From positions 169,892,994 through 169,956,993 of the forward strand of contig NC_085141.1 in assembly GCF_024139115.2 (NCBI RefSeq): a stretch of 64,000 nucleotides of DNA. The letters run 5' to 3'. A model generated the notes under the pieces. That model had not been told where the DNA came from and did not search any database. It saw only the letters and a list, made by a program, of their open reading frames with translations. Shown one piece after another: positions 12,171-25,120 of the stretch (within the stretch, counting starts at the first letter, position 1; every line of letters begins with the position of its first letter). The DNA is from Armigeres subalbatus (Eukaryota; Arthropoda; Insecta; Diptera; Culicidae). The translations under genes and the position numbers were made by a program.

Positions 12171-12436
12171 ACTGTTCTTTTATATTATTCTACCTATTGT
12201 ACGGGTCTCCATTAACCCCTGTCTGCAAAAGACTACCGAACTAATAAGCTCCGCGTATTTCAAGTAACGTGTTACAATGTCATATTATGGACATAAAATG
12301 TCATACATTTTTGGATAAAAATGTGTAAACCGTAAACACAAAGAATAATGATGGTTTATATCGGCAATAAAAAATAAACCGTTTACTGTTTTTTGATCAT
12401 TTATAGTAAAAAAAATACAAAACATTACATTTACAG
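12171..12436. other. Short AT-rich intergenic DNA between mRpS6 and Blm
   Basis: Convergent intergenic space downstream of the Blm stop codon. It probably contains the Blm 3' UTR; no convincing polyadenylation signal was picked. Confidence 0.4.
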
Positions 12437-15400
12437 CTATCGATTACCCAGGAGCGGTAGTAGTCCGAACCCTGAGGCCCCAGGTCGAACACTCTGTTTT
12501 CCTCTCTTCACAGTACTTTTCTTTGCTCCTACTTTACGAGGGCTAGTAGTTTTTGAACGAGCGCTCGACTTCCTGCCACCTTTTTTATACCGCTTGGTTC
12601 CTGTTTTGCCCGAGCGCCAACTTCGTTTACGTTTCACTCCGCCGGCGCTAGAACTGCTCGCTGACGCCTCTCGTGCCAGTCGACCCCAGTCTGTTTTATC
12701 GTTGCCTTCCCCGCTTCCATCACTGCTGTCTCCATCTTCATCACCACCAGCGTCAAGCATTAGGATTATTTTTTCAGCAGCATAATTTTGGGTGATCTCG
12801 AGCAACTCTTGTCCATATTTCTCAAAGTTAGCCTTCGTGACATGTGGCAAGCCTAGCATTTCTGCCTGCGTCTCCGGTAGTTGCTCTGCCATGGCTTTGA
12901 GAGCCTGCATATTCATAACCGAAGCAAGCGTAACATTTCTATCGGCGGCGAGTGTTCTACATTTGTCCAGCAAATCATTATAACATCGTTCCTGCAAATC
13001 CTTAAATAGCGATTTGCTTTGATTGTCAAGTTTCGGTTCATTGGCAACATCGACGGGTTGGATTTTCTTGCCAGAGGTTTTAGCCGTCAGCGAGAAAGCA
13101 ATGCGTACTTCACGATTCATAAGTTTCTCAATTTTTGACCCGATTTTAATGTATGCTTGGGGAATACCTTTGCTGAATATTATATCTTCTTTCAAATAAT
13201 CTTCGATGACCAGCTTGTGTATCAGCCTTTGAATGTCGTTTTTCTCCCACGACCTTAAACGTCCATGGTACTGTGTTTTATGATGATTATTTTCGAGTAT
13301 TTTCTGTTGTTCGCTTCCTTTAAACACTTCTACTAGATGCAGGAGCGTAAAGCGATTGCTTCCTGAGCATAAATCTCGCACGCTCTTTGCTATTGCTAAA
13401 GAGTCATCCGTAGCATCAACAGTTGTGTAATCGCTTTGAGACAAACAGTTGTCACACGCGCTGAAACGATTCTGCATGCATTGCTCTCGTGTAAAATGTT
13501 CGGCGAAGTATTCCAGTTGTTGCTTTCGCCGACAGTCTACGTAATTTTCGCAATAGTTAACCATGCGATATAAATTGTTCACATGTACTTGTTTAGCATC
13601 GAAAGGAATGTTCTCATCTGAAAAAAAAAATAGATTGGTTAATACTGGTATTTATAGCTATTTTTCTAAAACCATTACAATCTATCATTTTCCTGTACCG
13701 ATGCATATCTGAATAGCTGTAATACAATATACAAGTTGCCAGTTCACCATCTCGACCAGCTCTGCCTGCTTCCTGATAGTATCCCTCAATACTCTTTGGC
13801 ATGGAATGGTGAATGACGTAACGCACATCCGGTTTGTCTATTCCCATGCCAAAAGCTATAGTCGCGCAAACAACTTTAGTTTTATCTGTGATCCAATTCT
13901 TTTGCGTTGATTCCCTCCGTACGTCTGGCATTCCCGCATGATAGCTTTGTGCCGAGATGCCAGCACTTTTCATTTCATCCGCGAGCTGGTCACATTCTTT
14001 CTTCGTCAGGCAGTAAACAATACCTGACGCACGAGGGAACTTGCTTTTGATCAGATCGATGATTTCTGTTTTAGTTGCCACGCCTTTCTTTGGTCGAATG
14101 ATGTACTTCAAATTTGGCCGATTAAAGCTGCAGAGGAACCACTTCGTATTACTTTTCATTTTAAGCTGTTTTACTACGTCACTTCTGACACGTGTATTAG
14201 CTGTGGCCGTCAATGCCATGAAAGGGATCTGAAATGTTTTTGTGGAAATTCGAATTATTCGAGTGCATATATTAGGCGGTTGACTTTCTCATCGTTTAAT
14301 TTTCAGCGAAAAAAAAAACAAAAACATGTTTTGCCAGACTGTCCGCACGTTTCAGTCGATTCACTGGCCTTCGACCACTTCTTCTGCGGACAAATCTTTC
14401 AGCCGCTTTAAACTTATTATATTTGTGCACAGAAGATGGTCGAAGGCCAGTAAATCGACCGAAACGTCCGGACAGTCTGGCAAAATATTGTTTTGTCTTC
14501 TTTAGTTGAAAATTAAGCGATGAGAACATCAACCAGCAATTTCGCGACAATTGATCCATTGTAAACAACATATAATATATTTTTCAAGAAAAAAAACAAA
14601 CTTACCGTAGGAAATTGTTCTCGGAGCACCGAAAGCTTTTTATAATCCGGCCGAAAATCATGTCCCCAAGCGGATACACAATGAGCTTCATCTATGACGA
14701 ATTTAGCCAACTTATTCATTCGAGATAAGCCAGATAGCGCATTTTGAAATCGCGCCGAAGCTGATATTTTTTCCGGAGTAACATAAAGTAGTTTCAGTTC
14801 TGGACTCGGACTCTGCAAGTCGTTGTATATTTTCTGCTCTTCTGCGCCGGTTACCGATCCGGATAAATGAGCAGCTGGGATGCCCAATGCGCTAAGCTTG
14901 TTGACTTGATCCAGCATCAGTGACTTAAGCGGGCTAACCACTATCGTTACGCCATCTATAAGAAGGGCCGGAAGTTGATAGCACAGAGATTTTCCACCGC
15001 CTGTAGGCATTAGCACAAAGCAATCGAAGCCCAAAAGTGTGGCATTGATCACCTGCAGCTGATTAGGACGATACGACCGAAGGCCAAAGGTTTCTCTGAA
15101 CGCTATTCTCATCTCATTTGAGTGTGCATAGTTCATTCCATCAAACTCTCCAGTTACTCCGTCGTTCCGTACTCCAGAATGGAAATTTCCAAGCGATTTC
15201 TGTGATTCAAGGACATTATTAGAAGCCTGACTTGAACTTCTGTCTAATAATTGGCAAACAGTAGAATCATTCTTGGAGATGTTTCGTTGATTGAAAGATG
15301 TGCTGGGAAAGACTTCAGATACGTCTGCTATGCAGATGGCCTCTTTATCGTCCTCGAATTGTGAGGGATCGTAAACCTGCCAACCATCGTCATCTAACTG

Positions 15401-16270
15401 CGTTTCAATGTTTTCAATAAATTGAGTATTGCGCAACGATGTTTCCTGGGCATTGAAAGTAACACGTGGCTCCGGCCGACGGAACGAACTTTCCGGGGTC
15501 ACCAGGTCTATTGCGCTCAAATTTGTCTGATGAGCCTGTCCTTTGTCAATAAGTTCCGCTTCTCGAATATTATTTAGTATAGATTCAATATCATCTTCAT
15601 CATCTTCATTTTCTCCCGTCTCTGCCGCTGTTGATGTGATAACAGAGGAAACAGTGCTTGTACCAAAAATAGGTTTCTTGAATATAAAAGCGCTCGACTT
15701 CGATGACGATTGTGTAGACAAAATATCACTATCAGTATCCACATCGTTTTCAGGTTCTTTGAAGTTTGTGTCATACAATGAGCTGTTTGAACTATCACTA
15801 ATTTTTCGATTTACTTCCAATCTACTGTTGTTAACGGGCGTGTCCAGTCTGCTTTTTCGCGAGCCAGTCGTGAAATTAGTTCCAACACTTTCCAACGCCT
15901 TCTCATTTACTTTTATTTTACCTTTTACGTTTTCAATCAATGATTTGAGCTTACTGTATGTGTCGAGACGAAAGCCGTCTATCGAGCTGAAGAATTCAAT
16001 AGGAAGTTGACTTAGAATACTGTAATATTTTTCCAGAAGCGACTTTTGAATTTCTTGCAGTGAGTTACAGTTGTTTTTCAGGCTTGACTGCGAATAACCA
16101 TTGATTTTAAAACTTGAGCTGTTCAAAACATCTACCATGTATTCGTCCAAATCGGGATCGAACTTGATTTTTAGATTTTCCTCTTTTGAACTCAACCGAT
16201 AATCAGAAGTAATATTTTCTTTCACGGAACGTGTTGTTGCAATGGGTGTTGTGCTGACCGATATGTTACC
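12437..16270 (-). CDS. Blm: Bloom syndrome RecQ DNA helicase (Blm), helicase to C-terminus exons
   Basis: An ATP-dependent 3'-5' DNA helicase that dissolves double Holliday junctions with Top3-alpha/RMI. Three exons: 16270-14606, 14228-13679 and 13617-12437 (stop 12437-12439), all with GT/AG and matching phases. Read in order: an acidic, Ser-rich disordered region; the RecQ motif 0 region FGLRSYRPNQLQVINA; Walker A MPTGGGKSLCYQ (near 15010); the DEAH box FVIDEAHCVSAWGHDFRPDY (near 14700); motif III ALTATAN; FNRPNL; motifs V/VI ATIAFGMGIDKPDVR and QEAGRAGRDG. The last exon carries the zinc-binding cysteines (YCEN..C..QC..CDNC), winged helix, an HRDC domain (about 13010-12760) and a Lys/Arg-rich tail suited to nuclear import. 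About 1131 residues come from these exons; with the N-terminal exons the protein is near 1354, normal for BLM. The first exon here starts at an acceptor (16271-16272), so the start codon lies upstream across a very long intron. Confidence 0.95.
14287..14525. mobile_element. Palindromic MITE in a Blm intron, 239 bp
   Basis: It lies between the two helicase exons. The left end tctcatcgtttaattttcag is mirrored by the right end ending at 14525. Longer inner arms match: ttttgccagactgtccg near 14329 with cggacagtctggcaaaa near 14469, and ctggccttcgacca near 14364 with tggtcgaaggccag near 14438. It fills most of the 377-bp intron. Confidence 0.75.
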
Positions 16271-16957
16271 CTATGAAGTAAATAATAAAATGAAAACGTT
16301 GTAATACACGTCTTAGGTTCAAACGGATGAGTCGTATCGTGCATGATTTTCTGGGAGATTATTATTTATTATTTATTCGTTTGTATTATTAATGTTACTT
16401 TTACATATTTTTCTTACTCATTTACTTTTACTGAGACCCTACAGCTACAACAGCAGTAGCACAGTAGCATTACATAAGTCTCACTTTGTACACTTAGCAC
16501 CAGCACAAAACAAATGAAGAAAAAACTGGAGAAGGAAAACTAATTACAAGAAAATCCTCCAAACTTAGGATGTATACTGAAAGAATTAATAATATAGTTT
16601 CTATCTGAATTTCATATAACTGATTTCTATACAAAAATCCAAAAGCTGCTAATTGAAAATCATATAGATCCAGTAAGATCTATGTGATTTTATAATGAAA
16701 TTTCTTTGTCACATTGATTTTATTTGATTTTTCTAAGGCAATTGTTACTAGCTTTTGTGATGAAATTGTATAGCTTTTCTAATGGGAATTTTCCATTAAA
16801 TATGCGATTTTTTTTTAGTGTAGAATGTGACCCTGTAATGTGTAATTCCCTGTGTCGCATCCAGGGTGGCGACTCAACGTCAAAATAAGAATTCCCTGGT
16901 TTTTCCAGGGTTTTCAAATAAATTTCCAGTATTATAAAAATACGTTAAATACACATA
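16271..16957. other. Blm intron, AT-rich repetitive-looking DNA
   Basis: First part of the long Blm intron. No ORF was recognised. Reiterated catatag/aaattt phrases near 16600-16760 suggest an old repeat but boundaries cannot be set. Confidence 0.35.
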
Positions 16958-18628
16958 CAGGGCTGGGCGGGGCAAGATGGGCCACGGTTCAAGATGGGTC
17001 AGGGCTGTTTTTGAGCATCGTATACATTTTAATGTAGAGATTATGACTTTGTAGGAGGAATAATATGATTCTACTTTATTGTCACTCGATTTGATGATAA
17101 AATTTCATTTTGGTAGAGTATGGCAAGGTTAAATATTTTCCAGCATCTTTTCTGATGCGAAACACACCTACTATAAAACGTGTAATCTCGTCGAGCAATC
17201 TAAGTTTTAAACATTTTTAGTAATATAGTGAAAGTATCATAAGTCATGTAGGCGATGTTGTACTAATTGCGTTGAAATAAATAAATTTGATCGAAAACTA
17301 GACATGAACATGAAACTAACATGAACTTGCAAATGGGGCAAGATGGGTCAGCAAATACTGAAGAACATAGTTCGTAATCAAAACATATTTTCCATTGCTG
17401 ATCTAATAATTTTAAGGTTACTTCTGAGCATAATGATGTTAATTTGTTAATTAAAAATGTATATTTCTACTGCTTCTGCGTCATACGCAGGAGGTCGTGG
17501 GTTCAATCCCAGGTCCGTTCCATTCTCCTACATACTTTGTATCTTTCTCTATATTTCTTATGTTCTAGCAATCGCTAGAACTGGAAATGGACTTCCATGC
17601 CGTTTCCATTACTATTCCTATACTTTAAACTTGAGTATTCCAACAGTAATCTGCTAGAATTGGAAATGAACTGAAAAGCTCGTTCCAATTAGAAATTCCA
17701 TCAGTTGCCTTCTCCTATCTATCACATTAGCAGCTCGTTAACCAAGACGGACCTCTGCCTCTCGAACCTAACCCAAAAATTCCAACAAATTCCGCATAAA
17801 CTCGTGGCAAGTGCAGAGGTATATTCGACTTGCAGTGGGCGAGTGATTGCATAATCATTTCCTCCCCCTTCCCTACATTGACTTGCATTCTGACGTGACA
17901 GGGGCCAGTATGACCTAACAAATAAGATCACCAGTACTTGTACATTGAAGATGTGTGCTAGTCCCAAGCAAACATCTGTTGGTTCCCTGTGCAAGAACAG
18001 CTGATCTGGTCATAATGGAGTAGCAACTACGAGCAGTCAATCAAGCTCGAGCTCAAACTCAAGCTCTCTTAAGAAACACATTTATTGCTATTTTGAGTAA
18101 ACGTCTCATGAACCATTTGCACAATTAGTGGTTTTTAAGACCTTTGTTTGGCGCCTTTAACTACCATGCGGAGTATTGCTTTGGTTTTTAAGCCGTTCAC
18201 TTTTTATTGAACTGCTCTGGCTAACATATCTAAACGAACCCGATGATATTACTAGCTTTGAGCAAACGGCTTAAAAACCAGACGTGTTACCAGTAATGCG
18301 AGTAAACGGCGCGATTTTTGTTTTAGCCGAAATTTTGTGGATTTCGAATGGTTTTTCAATTAATCTCATTTTGCTGTTATAATATAACCATTTACGTATA
18401 GAATTGACATATTTTTGTCAATGAAATGAGTTTCTACTTTAATCAATTAATTAAATTAATCTTAGAAAACTTGAAGCTCATTTTTATCGGTCCAGCTTTG
18501 TTGGCTTTTCGGCCTTAATCATATGTTGCTCAAGATTTTTTGTCTTTAAGAAAGCAATACACGGACGGCTTGTTTTCATAAAGAAATTGCAGACATTTTT
18601 AAATGTAGTACCATTTCTTAATCCAAAG

Positions 18629-21600
18629 TAGGGCTTCCATTCTCGGAAAGGATTTCCCGGGAAATGAAATTTTCCGGGATTCACGATTTCCGGTATATGA
18701 ACATTAGTTTCCCGAATTTCCCGGGAAGTGTTTTTATAGGTTTTGAGTCTTATTAACCAAATCTAGGTTTCAATTAATTATATTTTTACTAATTTTTGCT
18801 CTTCGTTCTCTTTTTTTTTTTTGGGTATCCAGCTGGAGCTACCTGGTAGCTTAAATTGTCAAGACTGGACCCGAACAGAAGTTTTGCTTCTACTAGGACC
18901 AATACTTAGAAGAACTAGTCTATGTTGACCACTTGAACACTATTTGTTTTAGTATTGTGAAAGCTAGCAAAATCTCAAAATTTCTGTTGTAGTATAGATT
19001 TCCCTTTTACCCTTTTCCATCGTCGTTTTCCCGTCAGTCTGTCAAGCAAATAATGGAAGTTCTAATTTAAAACGTTTTAAACACACAACGAAAGTTATCT
19101 GGCGAAATGTAAAATTTGAGCAGAATTTAAATGTAAAGTTTAGTTTATAGTTTCTTGGAGCCGACAATCAGTACTTAAAGGCAGTCTATGTTGACAACGG
19201 GTGATACCGTTGCCACCTCCAAGTAACACTTCTTGAAATAGGGATATAATTAGATGTTATGTTATTAATTATACCAACATTATTCAAATGGCGAAACACA
19301 AGTCTAGACCTTAACATAAGTGTTACCGTTACTAGTACCAATATTTAGCACAATTAGTTTATCTTCATGCGGTGAACACTGTTTGTATTGAGTATCGCGT
19401 AGTACCATATTGTCAAAATTTCTGTTATTGTTTATAATTTGTATTTTGTAGTAATTTTACAGTCTTTCTGTCAATTGTCAATCCGGATCAATAAATAGTT
19501 ACAACGAAAGTGAATTAGTTTAACGTGAAGTAGAAAATAGGGTTTCTTGGATATGACATTAGATACCTAAAAGTAGTCTGTGTTGACAACGGGTGGTAAT
19601 ATTGTCACCTCCAAGTAACCAATCTTGAATACAAATGTAATGATTTTTTTCAGATTGTGATCAAATCAGCGAAATTCTGCAAATTTTGTTATGGTAATAA
19701 GATATATTCGCTCAAGAGTTGTCTTCATATTTCACACATAGGAAAAAGCTTTTGAATAATTGTGTAATTCGTTAAGTCATCCTAATATCTGAGTTCTAAG
19801 TAACGTTCGATGCTAAAGTTATATGAGTTAAATAGTCAGTATTTTTTCAATATAATCTGTTGTTGGAGAACGTATCATAATATAAAAAATAGTTCAAATA
19901 GTTCAATGATAATATAAATATAAACAATGTTGTTTCAAGTTACCTAGAGTTTAAAATTTTTATTAATTTTAAAGTGTTTGTAGAATGAATTTAAAAATCT
20001 CAACGATAATACACTCTACTAAAAGAAAATCGAAGATCATTACGCTAATAGAGGCAGCAAATCTACTTAGTTTTTTGCTACAAGTTACTGGTAATACTAC
20101 TACAGCTACTGCTATTACTACGAAAAATATATTAACTATTAAGACAACTATTACTACTCCTAAGAGCTACAGCGGATGATCGTTAGCTTCCGAAGTCTTT
20201 CTTATTTGTGTATAAGGTTTGTAAAGACTCGTACTGGGCCCTGCCGGCTCCTCCAATCTTACGCATAGTCTGCTGACGATAAAGGATGTGCCAGTGTTCA
20301 ATGCGCATATTAGGGGCGTGGAGCGTCAAGTTTAAAACGATTTTGTTTAGGTAGTTAAGAATTGTTAATTAGTCAACAATTGTATGTATGTTTTACAATA
20401 TAAAAATATGCATGTAATTGGAATATTGTTATGGATCTAAAAAATATTAAATAATGCGAACGCAATACAAAGAACAACATTTATTGAGAGTGAATTTAGT
20501 TTAACTCCATTAATTCATGTTATACCGAGATACTTGACGAACCACCGTCGATCCCATCATCCATGGACAGGGACTAATTTGTGCTGCGCGACTTCATTTT
20601 TTAATTGATAGAGGAAATGTCCTCTTCCAAAAAATATACCAAAATCCTTTTCAAATCCCAATATCCACATAATTATAAAAGCCATGCATAGGTAGAGTTG
20701 CTACAGAATTGTGCGATGCAATCCTAAACCGTTTAGGAAGAGCCGGAATAAAGCAATATTGTCTTTGAGCACGCAGATGCTTGTACAGAGCGACATGTTT
20801 CAAATATCACAGATATTTGAGTACTACTTTTGCCAAGATTCGCACAGCCGAGCCCCAGCAAAAGTGTTTTACAGAGATTTCTGTCAAAATTGCTGAAAAT
20901 CAGCAAATAATTTGCCGAAAACCAGCTAACAAAAAAAAAAAAGCTTTTGGGCATAGACAGCAAACTTGCTCAGAAACCTCACCAATTCTATGTTTATTCT
21001 ATGCCATATCCACTGAAAGTGAGTTCGAACGAGAGAAAACGAACTTTTTATAGAAGCCTCTGAGACCCATAGTATTATATACCAATCGACTCAGCTCGAC
21101 GAGCTGAGCACATGTCTGTCTGTCCGTGCGTATGTATGTGTGTATGTGTGTGTGTATGTGTGTGCACAAAAGCTATAAAAAACATTAGACAACTTTTCGT
21201 ATAGTAATCCTTAACCGATTTCCTCGCAACAAGTTTCATTCGACAGGGGACAAAGCCTTGTTGATCACTATTGAATTTTATAACGGTCATTGCGTTTAAA
21301 AGTTATGCAGAAAATGGTACATCAGACCATATAAACCCATATAAGGTTGGTGTCTTAACTAAATGCGAGAAAGGCACCACCAACGCTAGGTGGATTAATC
21401 TGGGTTTTTTTAAGATTTCATTTTCATTAGACGTATTCACGTTTTCAAAAAATATTTGCAATTCAACGGGTCAGCTCATAATCGCTTTCTCATTGAGATA
21501 TCCTTTTTAAGAAATTTTCAGCTAAATCCATCAAATTTTGGAAGTGGCTAAAATCGATTTTGCGTTTTTTTTGTGTCTTCTCAGACTTCTAAATGAATCT

Positions 21601-21943
21601 AACGAATGATATGAATATTTATATTTTATGCTACAACATGTAGATAAAGTATGCGGCATACTATTTTTTTTATTCAACCTAATAAGAATAAAGGAAAGAT
21701 ACAGTTACATGAAAAATAAATTGGCTAGTTTCTTACTTTTGTAATGTGTTGACATTGTTTCAACATTGTACACGCTGCAGTTAAATCGAATTTCAAACAG
21801 TTCTAAGGCGAAATAATCTGAGCTCAAAAATTTGTTTATGATAATAATCTTGAATAAACTACTGGCAATTAAAGCACTCAAATTTAAATTGGGAATTTTC
21901 GATTTTATTTCGAAGTTTATTCCCGGGAAAATTAGAAGCCCTA
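18629..21943. mobile_element. Non-autonomous hAT-type DNA transposon, 3.3 kb
   Basis: Terminal inverted repeats tagggcttc (18629-18637) and gaagcccta (21935-21943), with cccggga-rich subterminal repeats at both ends (18656-18730 and 21920). It is flanked by an 8-bp duplication: atccaaag (18621-18628) and gtccaaag (21944-21951), one mismatch. Short TIRs and 8-bp duplications are typical of hAT. No transposase frame was recognised. It carries a nested copy of the CA-rich palindromic repeat near 21040-21406. Confidence 0.7.
21040..21406. repeat. Copy of a (CA)n-containing MITE family
   Basis: It contains the inverted-repeat core ctcagctcgacgagctgag (21091), a (TG)n run 21120-21165, and the conserved block caacaagtttcattcgacag near 21228. 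It ends gcgagaaaggc and ctaggtggattaatctgg near 21366-21405. The same blocks recur at 52763-53587, about 58620-58930 and 61336-61727. Confidence 0.7.
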
Positions 21944-22910
21944 GTCCAAAGTATTAAAATCCTTTTTGCCTTTCTTGTTTATTCAATACAATCATGGGCA
22001 TTTAACTTATCTATCTGAGTATAGGGGAGGAGAAGACCACCAGCTGTCATCGAGAGAAAAAGTGGACTCATTGAAATTTCACACGGTGTGGTATAGAAAA
22101 TGAAGTATATTTTTGTTTTAAAACAAAAATTAGGGACGTTTCTAAAAAAAATCTTGGTTTACGGGATTAGTTTACGGTTTACGGAAGTAGTTTTTGCTTA
22201 AGATTGTTGAATTTCTAACCCCACAAACTAAAAATTGTTTGAAGAAAAAATTTCTTTAACGTTCTAGAGACATTTTAATTCTCATTTTCTATATCATGCC
22301 ATGTCAAATTTCCATGGTTCAACTATTTCTCTAAACTTTTCCAGGTGGCAGCACTGATGAAGGAACCTTCCCCATTGTGAATCAAAACAATATTAATTGC
22401 AGAATTTAAAGGTGACCCATCTTGCCCTGCTGTTTGACCCATCTTGCTCCGGCATTTGATTGACAGAAAAATAGACTTCTACCACAGACAAACAGACATA
22501 ACACTCGTCAAATTTCCATCGTTCACTGATTTACTGGTCGATTCAAATAATCATTAGTTGGCCAATCGATCACTCGTGGCGCGCGCATCGGATTTGCTCG
22601 AGTTTGACATTTGCTCACTACCGCCATCTGGTTCGTGATTTGCCCAACCAACTGAAATCGACAGATGTCGTTAGTGTTTCAACGACGATGTATATGATGA
22701 GTAAATGTTCAATTGTTATGTCTGTTTGTCTGTGCTTCTACTTTAATGACTCAAAATCAAATAAAAAGTAGAATTTTTGTTATTTCATACCCCTGGCTCA
22801 CATATTATGAGCTATTTTTATAGATCCACATTGAAAAGCTAAATTAAAATGTTTCTATTTTGAGGCATTGAGGGTTCGCCTTAGGTGATCCATCTTGCCC
22901 CATCCTACTC

Positions 22911-24417
22911 TAACATTTAGAAGCAGTTTTCAAGGTTTTAAGTTATATTCCGTGTATGGTAGAAAATCGGAAATTTGTTTTCATTAAAATTAAAATATCT
23001 GCAGTTATCAGATGTCGCAACTCATTTAGATTAGTGCGCATGATAGTACATCCATGCGTGCATGATGCGCACTACTAATGACATAAATCAAATTGTCGCG
23101 ACTCGCGTCAATTGCGCGGTCCGGTTTGGTGGCGGCCCGACAATATATGGTGCCGATGACTATCGAAGTAGTTGCCATTGAAATAGCAAATTACTAAGAA
23201 ACTTCATGATTCTAAATCAGTGATCAGATCACCAAAGTACGGCCGCGGGAAACTGCCATTTGAATGTGAAAGAGACAACTAATGGCACCTAATATGGGGG
23301 ACACAAAAGATACTTTAGTCACTAGATAAAGATTGTCGCTTCGGTTCCCTTTGTTCTGCTGTCCGGAACATGTTGGGTACCAAGCTGTCAAATCGTATGG
23401 ATTTTCCAACCCCATGAAACAAGCACTAGTTCTTGAAGCCACCGTTTGTTGGCGTGGCGCTAGTGCTGTTTATGAAGTTTAAAGCTCCGTTCATATTGTA
23501 CCGATTGCATTTCGCGCGGGTATTCAACTATCGCAAAATGATTTTCGATTGTAAAAATTCAAATTTCAATAACTTAAGTTATATTGTTATGTTTTCGTCT
23601 TTTGTTCAGCATTTCAAGTGCGGTAATGGCTGCCAAAATTTAACTCTTGTTCAAGTACGGCTTGTGTCGTTTGACATCGTAACGACCACCATCATCATGA
23701 ATTGACTTTTCCCGTCAATTTTTTTTATTCGCTCAATCGATTTTTAGGCTTATTTAAGGTCAACTTTCTCAAAGAACCCATATTTTTTGACGCCTCTAAG
23801 TATTTTCAAAATCTAAAACAAAAATCAAAAAAGTGTTGTGGTTTAGCTTGAGCCGATTGATAATCTTCCAGTCATCGACAGTTGATTTTTGGAAAACTGT
23901 TGGAATTGTTAAGGAATCTAATTTTCTTTGCATTTGATCTGATTCAACTGGAAGTGGATATCATATAGCATTATGGATAAAATTTTGCTTTAAACTGTAC
24001 CATCTGTGTGTTGACAGAATAATAGTTTTTTAAGCATAATTGTAAGTCCATAGCGTAAGATCAGGAGGTTAAAATAATTAACTTTCAAGCTGCCAATTAC
24101 CATGCACCGAAGATAAGTTATTTTTAGCAGAAGAGAAATCTAACTATATTGCCCGTATTGCAAATGTATAACATTTGTATTTTTGTCGATTATGAGTTAA
24201 TCTTAAGAATCGTTTCCAGATTGTCAGACTAAAAGAAATGTGAAAGTTTGTTCTAGAAAACCCGAAAAACTGCTGAGATGTTTTGTAGCATTGAGTAAAT
24301 TAACCGAATAACAGAAACACTGGAAAATTCTGTCGTCGCTATCCCGTGAACAGGAAGTTTCGTTAATAATTTGCACTCAAATAAAACATGTCGCTACCAA
24401 ATATCACAATAGTAGTT
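22911..24417. other. Blm intron DNA with palindrome remnants
   Basis: No gene was recognised. Near 23009-23100 there is a decayed relative of the gtcgcaac...gcgcactagt palindrome of 10229-10442. Sequence near 23299-23385 (ctagataaagattgtcgc and gtccggaaca) recurs in inverse near 29585-29660. The rest is AT-rich and unassigned. Confidence 0.4.
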
Positions 24418-24541
24418 TGTGCAACTAGTTGCAAAAAGATGATTTTTTCAGCACGAGTTGTACGTTTATCCAACGAGGCTTGCCGAGTTGGATAAATACT
24501 ACGAGTGCTGAAAAAATCGAGTTTTGCAACGAGTTGCACAC
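24418..24541. mobile_element. Short foldback element, 124 bp
   Basis: Left arm gtgcaactagttgcaaaa with gattttttcagcac, mirrored by gtgctgaaaaaatc and ttttgcaacgagttgcac; inner arms ttatccaac / gttggataa. Non-coding. Confidence 0.65.
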
Positions 24542-24754
24542 GCTATTTTTTGCAATGACGAAAAATGGGCTTTGATACGATAAATCTGTACCAAAATGGG
24601 ACAATTTTATTTACTTCACATGATCAATCTTGCCAAAAGATCATGCTGCTGCAGGAAACAAACATATTCCATGTTAAATATCTTGGCTGTGCATATGCAC
24701 AGCATATGTTTCGAAATGGACAAATTGATATGAAATTTGCGAAAAAGAATCCAC

Positions 24755-24827
24755 GTGTCTTGGAGGGACTCGAACCCTCAACCTCCTACTCTCTAGATAG
24801 GCGTGATAACCCCTACACAACAAGACC
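24755..24827 (-). tRNA. tRNA-like sequence, array copy 1 (AGA anticodon position)
   Basis: It folds as a type-I cloverleaf: acceptor GGTCTTG/CAAGACA (pair 1-72 mismatched), D stem GTG/CAC with GG in the loop, anticodon stem CCTAT/GTAGG with loop CTAGAGA, five-base variable loop, T stem GAGGG/CCCTC with loop TTCGAGT. It has A-box-like GTGTAGGGGTTA and a full B box. The anticodon position reads AGA, which would be serine, but the long serine variable arm is missing. It could be a pseudo-tRNA or the pol III head of a SINE-like unit. Confidence 0.6.
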
Positions 24828-24955
24828 ACTTAAAGGTCACGTTTGCGGAAAAGCCATCAGAATCCGAGTACCAACCTCCACCGCGGTTAGCTCTCTTTTT
24901 TGCAAATTGAATATCTTTCGGATGCTTGATTTGCCCAATCTCCACATTTGCTTTG

Positions 24956-25120
24956 GGGCCGTACACTAATTACGTAAGCATTTTTTTGGGGTTTTTTAAC
25001 CCCCTCTCCCCCCCATGTAAGATTTTTCCCATACAAATAAATTTTTATTTATATGGAGCGTAAGACAATGGCAGACCCCCCCTCCCCCCATAAGTGCTTA
25101 CGTAATTAATGTACGACCCC
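24956..25120. mobile_element. MITE inserted in array copy 1, TTT duplication
   Basis: Left end ggggccgtacactaattacg mirrored by cgtaattaatgtacgacccc. Comparison with the uninserted copies (catttgctttactg near 25679) gives both the exact boundaries and a three-base TTT duplication. Three-base duplication fits PIF/Harbinger-type elements, but the family is not confirmed. Confidence 0.75.

Larger units (their letters stand above)
16958..22910. mobile_element. TA-flanked element reiterating gggcaagatggg, interrupted by a hAT element
   Basis: Left end cagggctgggcggggcaaga at 16958 (preceded by TA). Right end in inverse, catcttgccccatcctactc to 22910 (followed by TA). The phrase ggcaagatgggtc recurs near 16970, 16991 and 17337 and in inverse near 22412, 22435 and 22888. 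Removing the hAT insertion at 18629-21943 leaves about 2.6 kb. That both ends belong to one element is inferred from the matching ends, TA flanks and phrase. Inside, a B-box-like gggttcaatcccagg at 17499 suggests an old tRNA-derived fragment. Confidence 0.5.

Noticed and set aside
15543..16010. 155-codon plus-strand ORF
   Set aside because: It is antisense to the Ser/Asp-rich part of a confirmed Blm exon, a codon-bias shadow.
17457..17657. Free-standing tRNA gene at the gggttcaatcccagg B box
   Set aside because: No matching acceptor, D or anticodon stems could be drawn upstream; best seen as a tRNA-derived repeat fragment.
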